Assembly (NCBI GenBank): GCA_964565705.1
Contig: CAZMGD010000042.1
Coordinates: 1-31,325, forward strand
Length of the DNA stretch: 31,325 bases
Source: CAZMGD01 sp964565705
GTDB taxonomy: Bacteria; Actinomycetota; Acidimicrobiia; Acidimicrobiales; Ilumatobacteraceae
Direction: 5' to 3'
In this document: positions 25,312-31,325 of the stretch, piece by piece
Layout of the letters: every line of letters starts with the position of its first letter
Numbering within the stretch: position 1 is the stretch's first letter
The notes under the pieces: generated by a model
What the model was told of the DNA's origin: nothing
What the model saw: the letters and a program-made list of their open reading frames with translations, nothing else
The model's database searches: none
Program-made: the position numbers and the translations under genes

Positions 25312-25437
25312 GATGTCTCCCTCGTCCGCGCGCACTCGCCCGTGGTGCGCCACCTGACCGTACCGCCGTGCCGGACGGGCGGGTGCACTCCACGGCCCAC
25401 CTCCACCGAACTTGTGGTCGAACCCCCGGGTGCAGGG
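25312..25437. other. Intergenic spacer with a relic of the TGCGGTCGAA repeat
   Basis: The spacer upstream of the giant gene holds CGAACTTGTGGTCGAAC at 25407-25423, which differs by one base from the left part of the 63-bp repeat unit at 7290-7535. The matching right arm is missing, so it looks like a decayed copy. The ribosome-binding site of the giant gene (GAGGGAG) is at the other end. I see no clear -10/-35 pair. Confidence 0.6.
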
Positions 25438-25839
25438 TCAGGCGTGTACGCCGCGCTGGCCGATCGCGCCGCGCAGGCCGGAGCAGCCCACGCACCCGAT
25501 GCAGCCCACGCAGTCGGTGCAGCCGACGCAGGCGATGCACCGCTTGCAGCGCAGGCACGCGACGACGGCGATGCACCCGGCGACGCCGGCGCTCGCGAAC
25601 GTCAGCAGGCTGCCGACCACGCCCGCGCTGGCGGCGGTACCGATGCTGGCGGCGACCCCGGCGCTGCTGCTCGTCCCCACGCTGGCGGCGACCCCGGCAC
25701 TTGCCACGGTGGCGATGCTGGCGGCGACCCCGGCACTTGCCACGGTGGCGATGCTGGCGGCGACCCCGGCGCTCGCCGCGGTGGCGATGCTCCCGGCCAC
25801 TCCGACGCTGCCCATCGTTGCCCGCTCGGGATCCAGCAC
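25438..25839 (-). CDS. Small repeat protein: 12-residue Ala/Ser/Gly/Val repeats plus nine-Cys CxxC array
   Basis: A 133-residue protein of unknown function. After a short charged start, residues 10-93 are seven 12-residue units of the type ASAGVAASIATV with no charged residue, giving a small-residue, membrane-compatible (glycine-zipper-like) segment. Residues 95-119 contain nine Cys spaced exactly every third residue (CLRCKRCIACVGCTDC and on to CVGCSG), followed by GLRGAIGQRGVHA. The array could bind metal or Fe-S clusters, or form disulfide or solenoid structure; none is established. DNA units of 36 bases repeat, two of them identical (about 25681-25752). GTG 25839 lies 21 bases after the GntR stop, ATG 25815 is an alternative; neither has a strong ribosome-binding site. 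The ordered protein-level pattern argues that this frame, not the opposite-strand frames, is the real one. Confidence 0.65.
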   Translation of the reverse strand: MLDPERATMGSVGVAGSIATAASAGVAASIATVASAGVAASIATVASAGVAASVGTSSSAGVAASIGTAASAGVVGSLLTFASAGVAGCIAVVACLRCKRCIACVGCTDCVGCIGCVGCSGLRGAIGQRGVHA

Positions 25840-25860
25840 GGCGTCGAGTCTCGCGCGCCG

Positions 25861-26574
25861 TCAGCGGGTGAGGCGGCCCTCCACGTCGGCGAGGTGGCTG
25901 CGGGCGGCGTCCGCCGCGGCGACCGGGTCGCGCTCAGCGATCGCCCGGGCGATGGCGGTGTGCGTGGCGCGGCTCTCGGCCAGCACCTGGTCGTGTTCGC
26001 GGTCCGACGTGTCCTCGTTCAGCAGCCCGTCGTAGCGATCGGAGCTGAACACCGCGTCCAGCACCTTGATGTGCAGCTCGCCGAGCAACGGGTTCCCAGC
26101 GGCAGCCGCTATCGCCGCGTGGAACGCGCGGTCCAGTGGCCGGAGCTCCTCCACGGACATCGCCGCGCGGATCCGTTCCGCGATCGTCGAGATCTCGGCT
26201 CGCTCCGCGTCCGTCGCCCGCTCGGCGGCGTACTCGGTCAGCTGCACCTCGAGCAGGCGCCGGGTCTCGAACACCTCGCGGATGCGCTCGCGGCGGATGT
26301 CCGCCTCCAGCTTCACCTCGGGCAGGTGCTCCACGACGTAGGCGCGGTTGCCGCGCCGCTCGATCACGCCGAGGGTGATCAGCTCGCGGATCGCCTCCCG
26401 TACCGAGGTGCGCGACACGCCGAACTGCTCGCCGAGAGAATCCTCGCTCGGGATCAGCTCACCCGGGGCGAGCGCGCCAGCGCGGATGTTCGCCGCCAGC
26501 TGCTCGCGCACCTCGTCGGCGAGGCTGCGTCGCGGCACCGGTGTGAAGCCGCGCCAGCGGTGCTGCTGGTTCAT
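25861..26574 (-). CDS. FadR-subfamily GntR transcriptional regulator
   Basis: A 237-residue regulator. N-terminal winged HTH: SLADEVREQLAANIRAGAL, PGELIPSEDSLGEQFGVSRT, SVREAIRELITLGVIERRGN. C-terminal all-helical FCD ligand domain with LDRAFHAAIAAAAGNPLL and THTAIARAIAERDPVAAADA, which carry the Asp/His positions that bind metal and a carboxylate ligand in this group. Its ATG overlaps the stop of the HD-domain gene by four bases (ATGA), so it is made with the catabolic enzymes it presumably controls. FadR-class operators (TNGTNNNACNA) are present in the VOC/Rieske divergent promoter at 30415-30425 and 30492-30502, the likeliest targets. Confidence 0.9.
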   Translation of the reverse strand: MNQQHRWRGFTPVPRRSLADEVREQLAANIRAGALAPGELIPSEDSLGEQFGVSRTSVREAIRELITLGVIERRGNRAYVVEHLPEVKLEADIRRERIREVFETRRLLEVQLTEYAAERATDAERAEISTIAERIRAAMSVEELRPLDRAFHAAIAAAAGNPLLGELHIKVLDAVFSSDRYDGLLNEDTSDREHDQVLAESRATHTAIARAIAERDPVAAADAARSHLADVEGRLTR

Positions 26575-27188
26575 CCCCGCCGCGGTGGCTTGCCGAACAC
26601 CTCGCGCACCATCGGCTCGAAGTGCTCCAGCGGTAGCGTGTCGTAGTCGGGATCGAACGCGTTCTGGTCCCAGTCGTCGGCGAAGCGCTCGGCCAGCTCG
26701 TAGCACGGATGGTCCCGGTGCTTCAGCCGCATCATCGGGTCGAGGCCCATGCGGGCGTAGTAGTGCTTGCCCTCGAAGTCCTGGTGCACCTTGACGACCC
26801 AGTAGGCCTCGTTCGACACCCACGGCCGGATCATCTCGGCGGCCATCGCCGGGTGGTTGGCGTTGGAGATGATCTTGCCCATGTCGTGGCACAGCGAGGC
26901 GACGATCATGTCGACGTCGGCGCCGGCGCGCTCGGCCATCGTCGCCGTCTGCAGCCCGTGCACGAGCTGGCTGACCTGGAACCCCTGGATCAGCGAGTCC
27001 GTGGCCCGCAGCATCGTCAGGATCCGGTCGGGCACGTACTCGTTGTCGAGGTCGATGTGGTGCTCGACGTGGGTCATGTAGTCAGGGCTGAACTCGGACA
27101 TGCGCGGTCCGATCGGCCCGGCGAAGTCGTGCCCGTCGGCGACGGCGAGCGTGCTCCAATCGGTGATCGTGGTGGTCGATGACGTCAT
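26571..27188 (-). CDS. HD-domain protein, possible diiron oxygenase (PhnZ/MIOX-like)
   Basis: A 205-residue HD-domain protein. Candidate metal ligands in order: H77 (QLVHGLQTA), H101-D102 (SLCHDMGK), H112 (NANHPAM), H135 (VKVHQDFEG) and D174 (DDWDQNAFDPDY). This six-ligand set, including a late Asp after a Trp, is like that of the mixed-valent diiron HD oxygenases PhnZ and MIOX, which cleave C-P or C-C bonds. A plain phosphohydrolase activity is the alternative. ATG 27188 is preceded by GAGGAG at spacing 6. It overlaps the GntR gene and follows the enolase-superfamily gene by 55 bases, so it is part of the same catabolic unit. Confidence 0.8.
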   Translation of the reverse strand: MTSSTTTITDWSTLAVADGHDFAGPIGPRMSEFSPDYMTHVEHHIDLDNEYVPDRILTMLRATDSLIQGFQVSQLVHGLQTATMAERAGADVDMIVASLCHDMGKIISNANHPAMAAEMIRPWVSNEAYWVVKVHQDFEGKHYYARMGLDPMMRLKHRDHPCYELAERFADDWDQNAFDPDYDTLPLEHFEPMVREVFGKPPRRG

Positions 27189-27243
27189 CGGATCTCCTCG
27201 GTGGACGTGTGGGTCCGAGTGAGCGGGTGGACGGGCGGGAACA

Positions 27244-28410
27244 TCAACGGTCGCCGACGAATCGGTCGGGGAGGCCGGCGCGGCTGCCGCCCACTCGGGC
27301 GCCAGGTGGTGCGTAGGGGTTGGCGGCGACGGCGTCCTCGTCGAGGACCACGCCGAGGCCGGGGGAGTCGGGGATCGGCAGGCGACCATCGACGATGTCG
27401 TCCACGCCGAGCGACGTCGCGCCTCCGAACGCCCGCCATGACGCCTCCATCGTGAACGGCAGCTCGACCGCACGGATGTGCCCGGTCGACGCGGCGACGT
27501 GGAGGTTGGCCGCCAGCGACACCGGGCCGGCGCAGATGTGGGGTACGACGCGGGCGCCGAAGTACACGGCCGTGTTCGCCATCCGTCGCGCCTCGCCGAT
27601 GCCGCCGCACGTGGACGCGTCGGGCTGCAGCACCGTGGCCTGGCGGCGGGTCAGCACCTCGAGCGCGTCGACGTTGCCGTACAGGTGCTCGCCGTAGGCG
27701 ATCGCGACCGGCGAGGCAGCGACGAGCTGCTCGATCCCCGCCCGCTCGTTCTGCGGCAGCGGCTCCTCGAACCACATCACCCCGATCGCGGCGAGGCGGC
27801 GGGCCACCTCGATCGCAGTCGGCAGCGTGAAGATCTCGCTGCCGTCGACCATGATCTCGACACCCGGCGCGATCAGCTCGCGCAGCGCTTCGAGCGTGGC
27901 CACGTCGGCGCGCCAGTCGGGCCCGACGCGCACCTTGACCATGCGCACGCCGCGGTCCAAGAGCGGCGCGAGCAGCCGGCGGTGCCAGGCCGCGTCGCCC
28001 TCCTCCAGGAACACGCTGGACGCGTACACGTCCACGGAGTCGCGGGTGCGGCCGAGCAGGTCGCTGACCGAGCGCCCGGTCTCCTTGCCGACGAGATCCC
28101 ACATGGCGATCTCGACCGCGCTGCGGGCCTCGGGCCCGACCGCCTGGTCGCCGAGCCGACGGCGGGTGTAGAGGCGCATCCGCTCGGCCAGCCGCTCCAC
28201 CGAGTCGAGCTCCTGCCCGACCAGCAACGGTTCCAGGGCGTCGGTGATCACCGTCGCCAGCACCCCGGCGAACGAGCACCCGTAGCTGTCGCACGCCTCG
28301 CCGTAGCCGACCAACCCGCTGTCGGTCTCGACCCGCACGAAGCAGTACGACATCGGGTCGCGCTCGAACCAGAACGTGGCGGTCAACGGCGTGACGGCCG
28401 AGATCTTCAC
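27244..28410 (-). CDS. Enolase-superfamily (mandelate racemase/muconate lactonizing) enzyme
   Basis: A 388-residue enzyme with a capping domain (MKISAVTPLTATFWFERDP) and a TIM barrel. Metal ligands: D189 (IMVDGSE), E215 (WFEEPLP) and E241 (YGEHLYG). The mandelate-racemase-type His-Asp dyad is visible as H291 (VVPHICAGP) and D264 (QPDASTCGG). The second-strand motif is K159-x-R161 (MVKVRVG), KxR instead of the common KxK. The layout fits acid-sugar dehydratases or racemases acting on alpha-protons of carboxylates; the substrate cannot be read. The start is GTG 28410, four bases downstream of the dyad element at 28414-28522. Confidence 0.9.
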   Translation of the reverse strand: MKISAVTPLTATFWFERDPMSYCFVRVETDSGLVGYGEACDSYGCSFAGVLATVITDALEPLLVGQELDSVERLAERMRLYTRRRLGDQAVGPEARSAVEIAMWDLVGKETGRSVSDLLGRTRDSVDVYASSVFLEEGDAAWHRRLLAPLLDRGVRMVKVRVGPDWRADVATLEALRELIAPGVEIMVDGSEIFTLPTAIEVARRLAAIGVMWFEEPLPQNERAGIEQLVAASPVAIAYGEHLYGNVDALEVLTRRQATVLQPDASTCGGIGEARRMANTAVYFGARVVPHICAGPVSLAANLHVAASTGHIRAVELPFTMEASWRAFGGATSLGVDDIVDGRLPIPDSPGLGVVLDEDAVAANPYAPPGARVGGSRAGLPDRFVGDR

Positions 28411-28413
28411 GCC

Positions 28414-28522
28414 CGTGTCCCGCTTTGAAAGAACATGCCGGTCTGAACGACATCACATCGCTGTGAGGCAGGTGGCCGCGGCGCCGGTTCTTTCAGAGCG
28501 CCCACTTCTTTCAGACGTGGAC
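28414..28522. promoter_or_regulatory. Dyad element with four TCTGAAAGA-type repeats (enolase-gene upstream)
   Basis: Four 9-bp repeats at 28424-28432 (TTTGAAAGA), 28442-28450 (TCTGAACGA), 28489-28497 and 28507-28515 (both TCTTTCAGA, reverse complement TCTGAAAGA). Offsets 0, 18, 65, 83 and total length 109 bases are identical to the element at 10998-11106, as are the ends CGTGTCC and CGTGGAC. The element fills the gap between the amidohydrolase stop (28526) and the start codon at 28410. On the coding strand the final GGAC lies six bases before GTG, the place of a ribosome-binding site. Confidence 0.85.
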
Positions 28523-28525
28523 AGC

Positions 28526-29920
28526 TCATGCCCGGACCTCGGCGGTGCGGCCGTCGACGACGGGCCATCGTTGGGGGACGCCGAGGCCGGCGCGGGCGAG
28601 CACGTCGGACTGGTGGCGGGTGGCGCGCTCACGCAGGTCGTGCTCGTCGACGGTGGTGCAGCGGCCGTCGCGGACGACGACTCGGCCGTCGACCAGGACG
28701 TCGCGCACGGTGCGACCCTGCGCCGCCCAGATCAGCTGTTGCACGGGGTTGCCGCGGGGGCGCCACTGGGCCCGGGTCGCGTCGTGGACCACGAGATCGG
28801 CCGCCATCCCCGGCGCGAGCGAGCCGATGCGGTCGGCCATGCCCGCCGCGGCGGCGCCGCCGACCGTGGCCATCTCCAGCCCGTCGTACGCGCTGCAGCA
28901 CGTCGGGTCGATCGCCGCGTCCTTGGCGATCCCGACCGCAAGGCGGGCGGCGTCGAGGATGTCCACGCCGTCGTTGGCGTTCGGTGCGTCGCACCCGAGG
29001 CCGATCGCGACGCCGGACCGGTGCATCGCCATGTGCTTGCCCTCGCGGAACACTCCCTGTCCGTGGTGGAGGTACGCCCACGGGCAGTACGCGACGGTGG
29101 TGCCCGACGTGCGGAGCAGTTCGACCTCCTCGTCGTCGAGCCACACCGCGTGAGCCAGCATCAGGTGCGGGCCGAGCACGCCGAGGCGGCCGAGGTGCAC
29201 GAGCGGGCGGACGCCGACGCGGGCGAGGTACGCGGCCGGATCGTTGCTCGTGGGGGAGATGTGCATCGTCATGTGCGCCCCCCGCTCGCGGGACAACTCG
29301 GCGGCGCCGCTCAGCAGCGCGTCCGACGCGAGGTCGTGGCCGACGAGCGTGATCCAGCCCTCCACGAGCCCGCCCGCCGGCAGGAGATCGAGCGTCGCCG
29401 CCTGGCGGGCGAGCGTCTCCGCGGTCGGCGCGGTGAACGGGCCATGCTCGATGTCCCAGCCCCACACGCCGAGCCCGGCGCGGATTCCGACCGTTCGTGC
29501 GGCGTCGGCAGCGGGCTGGAGGTGGCCGATCGTGCCGGCCTCGATCACCGTCGTCACGCCGTTGAGCAGGCTGTCGACGAGCGTGAGCGTCGCGGCCAGG
29601 CCGTCGTCGTCGGGCGTGTGGGCGTCGTTCAGCGGAACCGCCCACGAGAAGATGGACTCACCTGGCCCGAGGTCGTCGGGCACGCAGCTGCGCGCCAGCG
29701 GATCGCCCGTCACGTGCTGGTGGGTGTTGACGAAGCCCGGCGTCACGACGCACCCGCAGGCGTCCAGACGATCGGCATCCGGGAACTGCGCGATCAGGTC
29801 GGCGGTGGTGCCGACGTCGGTGATCGTGCCGCCAGCGATGGCGATCGCGCCATCGAGGATGATCCGCCGCTCGCCGTCCATCGTGACGACGTCGCCGCCG
29901 GTCACCAGGAGGTCAGCCAA
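28526..29920 (-). CDS. Amidohydrolase-superfamily deaminase/hydrolase (AtzB/TrzN-type)
   Basis: A 464-residue metal-dependent hydrolase. The N-terminal composite beta-sandwich is followed by PGFVNTHQHVTGD with the HxH metal pair, then MTMHISPTSND, LAHAVWLDDEE, and GLGCDAPNANDGVD with the catalytic Asp. This is the subgroup of s-triazine hydrolases, guanine/SAH deaminases and related enzymes, which remove amino or chloro groups from rings; the true substrate is unknown. The start is TTG 29920 with GGAG upstream, overlapping the VOC gene's end by eight bases, so the two genes are coupled. Confidence 0.9.
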   Translation of the reverse strand: MADLLVTGGDVVTMDGERRIILDGAIAIAGGTITDVGTTADLIAQFPDADRLDACGCVVTPGFVNTHQHVTGDPLARSCVPDDLGPGESIFSWAVPLNDAHTPDDDGLAATLTLVDSLLNGVTTVIEAGTIGHLQPAADAARTVGIRAGLGVWGWDIEHGPFTAPTAETLARQAATLDLLPAGGLVEGWITLVGHDLASDALLSGAAELSRERGAHMTMHISPTSNDPAAYLARVGVRPLVHLGRLGVLGPHLMLAHAVWLDDEEVELLRTSGTTVAYCPWAYLHHGQGVFREGKHMAMHRSGVAIGLGCDAPNANDGVDILDAARLAVGIAKDAAIDPTCCSAYDGLEMATVGGAAAAGMADRIGSLAPGMAADLVVHDATRAQWRPRGNPVQQLIWAAQGRTVRDVLVDGRVVVRDGRCTTVDEHDLRERATRHQSDVLARAGLGVPQRWPVVDGRTAEVRA

Positions 29921-30395
29921 GGACTTGCTCCACGGAGAACTCGAGGTTGTTGCCGTCCGGGTCGGTGACCACGCAGATGTAGCCGACCACCGGGTTGCGG
30001 TACATCGGACCGAGCAGCAAGCAGCCGTCCTCCTTGGCCATCGCCGCGATCCGGTCGACGTCGTCGCGGGTGTCGCAGGAGATGCCGAGGTGGCTGATCG
30101 AGCGGAGGAAGCCGTACTCCTCCTTGATGTCGCCGGTGATGTTCTTGGGCAGTGAACCGGCGATCAGCACGATCACGAACTTCGCTGCCTGCACGCCGAG
30201 CTCGTCGCCGGCGTCGGTCTTGTCGCCGGCGTTGGCCAGCCACGCCGTGCGGAGCTTGGTCTCGGGGTCCTGGCGCTCGTGGATGATCTCGAGCGTCGTG
30301 TACTTCCGATAGAACGCGAGCGTCGCCTCGAGGTCGCGCACGGGCAGCGCGATGTGGGTCAGCAGCGAGGTGGGTGGTGCGGCGACCTGATCCAT
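29913..30395 (-). CDS. VOC (glyoxalase/extradiol-dioxygenase) family protein
   Basis: A 160-residue protein of the vicinal oxygen chelate fold: first betaalphabeta-betabeta module begins LLTHIALPVRDLEATLAFYR, the second ISHLGISCDTRDDVDRIAAM and ends CVVTDPDGNNLEFSVEQVLG. Candidate metal ligands are the His in THIALPV and SHLGIS and the Glu in NLEFSVE. Members include glyoxalases, epimerases and dioxygenases. ATG 30395 is preceded by GGAGG at spacing 6, replacing a longer frame from 30434. First gene of the minus-strand cluster, divergent from the Rieske oxygenase. Confidence 0.87.
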   Translation of the reverse strand: MDQVAAPPTSLLTHIALPVRDLEATLAFYRKYTTLEIIHERQDPETKLRTAWLANAGDKTDAGDELGVQAAKFVIVLIAGSLPKNITGDIKEEYGFLRSISHLGISCDTRDDVDRIAAMAKEDGCLLLGPMYRNPVVGYICVVTDPDGNNLEFSVEQVLG

Positions 30396-30414
30396 GCGCG
30401 TCCTCCGGAACAGT

Positions 30415-30425
30415 TGGTCTGACCA
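30415..30425. promoter_or_regulatory. FadR-class operator TGGTCTGACCA (VOC side)
   Basis: An 11-bp palindrome matching TNGTNNNACNA, the half-site rule of FadR-subfamily GntR regulators. It sits just downstream of the VOC -10 box, over the likely transcription start, so binding would repress. Confidence 0.75.
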
Positions 30426-30430
30426 TTGGA

Positions 30431-30459
30431 ACATTAGGGTGACGGCGCGCTTGCCGCAA
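30431..30459 (-). promoter_or_regulatory. Promoter for the VOC operon
   Basis: On the minus strand TTGCGG (30459-30454) and TAATGT (30436-30431) are 17 bases apart, a good sigma70-type pair. The start of transcription would be near 30424, inside the operator. Confidence 0.65.
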
Positions 30460-30479
30460 GGCCGCCGGTCGCGTAGAGT
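30451..30479 (+). promoter_or_regulatory. Promoter for the Rieske oxygenase gene
   Basis: TTGCCG (30451-30456) and TAGAGT (30474-30479) are 17 bases apart. The -35 box overlaps that of the divergent VOC promoter (TTGCCGCAA is shared). Transcription would start near 30486, leaving a leader of only about five bases before ATG 30491. Confidence 0.6.
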
Positions 30480-30490
30480 CTCTTGGACTG

Positions 30491-31325
30491 ATGGTCAGAC
30501 CAGCCGATCCCGTCCTTGGCGTGCTCGCTTCGAATGCCGCCATCGTGAACTCCTGGCATGCGGTCGCCCGCAGCGTGGAGGTCACCACCACCGAGCCGCG
30601 CTCGGTCACCCTGCTGGAGCGGGCGCTCGTGCTCTGGCGTACGCCGTCCGGTGGGGTGCTCGCCACGCCCGACCGCTGCCCGCACCGCGAGGCACCGCTG
30701 TCCGAGGGCTTCGTCGAGGACGGCTGCCTCGTCTGCCCCTACCACGGCTGGACGTTCGGCGACGAGGGCCGCTGCGTGCGCGTGCCGTCGGCGACGCCCG
30801 GCGTGCCACCGCCGCCTCGTGCGCACCTCGCGCCCGTGCACTGCGAGGAGCACTACGGCCTCGTCTGGGTGTGCCTCGGCTCGCCGCGCGAGCCGGTACC
30901 GGCGTCGTGGTTCGAGGACGACTCGACCTTTCGCCGGATCAACACGCCCGTCGAGGTCTGGAAGACGTCCGCCACGCGGATGGCCGACAACTTCCTCGAC
31001 ATCACGCACTTCCCCTACGTGCACACCGGCACGTTCGGACTGCGCCAGGACACGGTCGTGCCCAAGGTCGAGCTCGGCGAGCTCGACGACGGCTACTTCG
31101 GGTACCGGTACGAGGTGCGCGCGAGCAACACGCGCGGTTCGCTCGCCAGCGGTCAGGACGTCGACATCGTCGAGCGCTCGATGAGCAGCGGCTTCATCCT
31201 GCCCTTCGTCGTCCGCAGCACGATCCGCTACAGCAGCGGCCTCCAGCACATCATCCTCATGCTGTCGGCGCCGATCGACGACGTGACCTCGTACTTCACG
31301 TTCGTGATCTGGCGCAACGACGACT
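30491..31325 (+). CDS. Rieske non-heme iron oxygenase, alpha subunit (3' end outside window)
   Basis: The frame is open from ATG 30491 to the window edge (278 codons). The Rieske [2Fe-2S] ligands are C63-x-H65 (DRCPHREAP) and C82-x2-H85 (VCPYHGWTF). The catalytic mononuclear iron site is the motif DNFLDITHFPYVH with H173 and H178 and the bridging acid near D166. Such enzymes hydroxylate or O-demethylate aromatic or heterocyclic rings using electrons from a separate reductase, which is not in the window. The sequence suggests the VanA/phenylpropionate-type single-component alpha subunits. It is divergent from the VOC operon and shares its control region; a FadR-class operator overlaps the first codons. 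Confidence 0.9.
   Translation, partial: MVRPADPVLGVLASNAAIVNSWHAVARSVEVTTTEPRSVTLLERALVLWRTPSGGVLATPDRCPHREAPLSEGFVEDGCLVCPYHGWTFGDEGRCVRVPSATPGVPPPPRAHLAPVHCEEHYGLVWVCLGSPREPVPASWFEDDSTFRRINTPVEVWKTSATRMADNFLDITHFPYVHTGTFGLRQDTVVPKVELGELDDGYFGYRYEVRASNTRGSLASGQDVDIVERSMSSGFILPFVVRSTIRYSSGLQHIILMLSAPIDDVTSYFTFVIWRNDD
30492..30502. promoter_or_regulatory. FadR-class operator TGGTCAGACCA (Rieske side)
   Basis: A second TNGTNNNACNA palindrome, 77 bases from the first and differing only in the central base (A against T). It overlaps the start codon region (30491) of the Rieske gene, downstream of the predicted promoter. Two such sites flanking back-to-back promoters are a usual repressor arrangement. 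Confidence 0.75.

Noticed and set aside
25540..25810. 36-bp tandem units resembling a CRISPR array
   Set aside because: Units are contiguous without spacers and keep a perfect 12-codon register on the minus strand, so they are protein repeats.
30434..31249. Long minus-strand frame over the Rieske gene
   Set aside because: Shadow frame; the plus strand carries the Rieske and iron-site motifs.
1..31325. tRNA, rRNA, IS elements or phage genes
   Set aside because: I looked for cloverleaf-type sequences, transposase or integrase motifs and rRNA-like stretches and saw none.

Overview
This window is high-GC DNA (roughly 70% by eye) with frequent GTG/TTG starts, 4-base start/stop overlaps and a PxKF-like surface-protein domain. 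These features suggest an actinobacterium, possibly an Acidimicrobiia (Ilumatobacter-like) lineage. That placement is inference from gene content, not a database result. A run of 100 N at 21622-21721 marks an assembly gap inside a repeat-coding region.

Layout. 1-4.6 kb: the end of a SHOCT protein, an NhaA antiporter, a translationally coupled MOSC/RidA-family pair, then (minus strand) a DUF1330 gene followed by an SCP2-PhyH fusion dioxygenase. 4.7-6.5 kb: a coupled pair made of a Cys-form UGSC-family protein and a partner with a NifU-like CxxC tail, ended by a strong hairpin. 6.5-9.5 kb: HAD type II dehalogenase, a four-copy 63-bp tandem palindromic repeat in the divergent intergenic region, an SQR/FCSD-like flavoprotein and an enoyl-CoA hydratase-family enzyme. 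9.6-13.7 kb: a xylose locus (xylB, ROK regulator, divergent xylA). 13.74-14.05 kb: remains of a luciferase-like monooxygenase gene. 14.2-16.7 kb: an SPFH membrane protein coupled to a small membrane protein, then a quinone oxidoreductase-like MDR enzyme.

16.7-25.3 kb is one giant secreted-protein gene (about 2,860 residues plus whatever the gap hides). Its order is signal peptide, two CSLREA-like modules with right-handed beta-helix, pentapeptide array of the PLGRI type, helical repeats, PPC-like domain, clan CD (gingipain/caspase-like) protease domain with a visible His/Cys pair, Ig-like domains, PxKF-like C-terminus.

25.4-31.3 kb is a probable catabolic cluster: a small protein with 12-residue repeats and a Cys-x-x array, a FadR-type GntR regulator, an HD-domain protein with a diiron-oxygenase-like ligand set, an enolase-superfamily enzyme, an amidohydrolase and a VOC protein on the minus strand, with a Rieske oxygenase (cut by the window end) divergent from them. 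The VOC/Rieske divergent promoter carries two FadR-class palindromes.

The least expected observation is a pair of non-coding elements at 10998-11106 (upstream of xylB) and 28414-28522 (upstream of the enolase-superfamily gene). Each has four 9-bp repeats TCTGnnnGA at identical offsets (0, 18, 65, 83), arranged as a dyad inside identical CGTGTCC/CGTGGAC ends, while the central nnn differs between elements but is kept within each one. Interior sequence is not conserved, so the geometry itself appears selected. A second repeat family, palindromes of the TGCGGTCGAA type, recurs at four places in the window.
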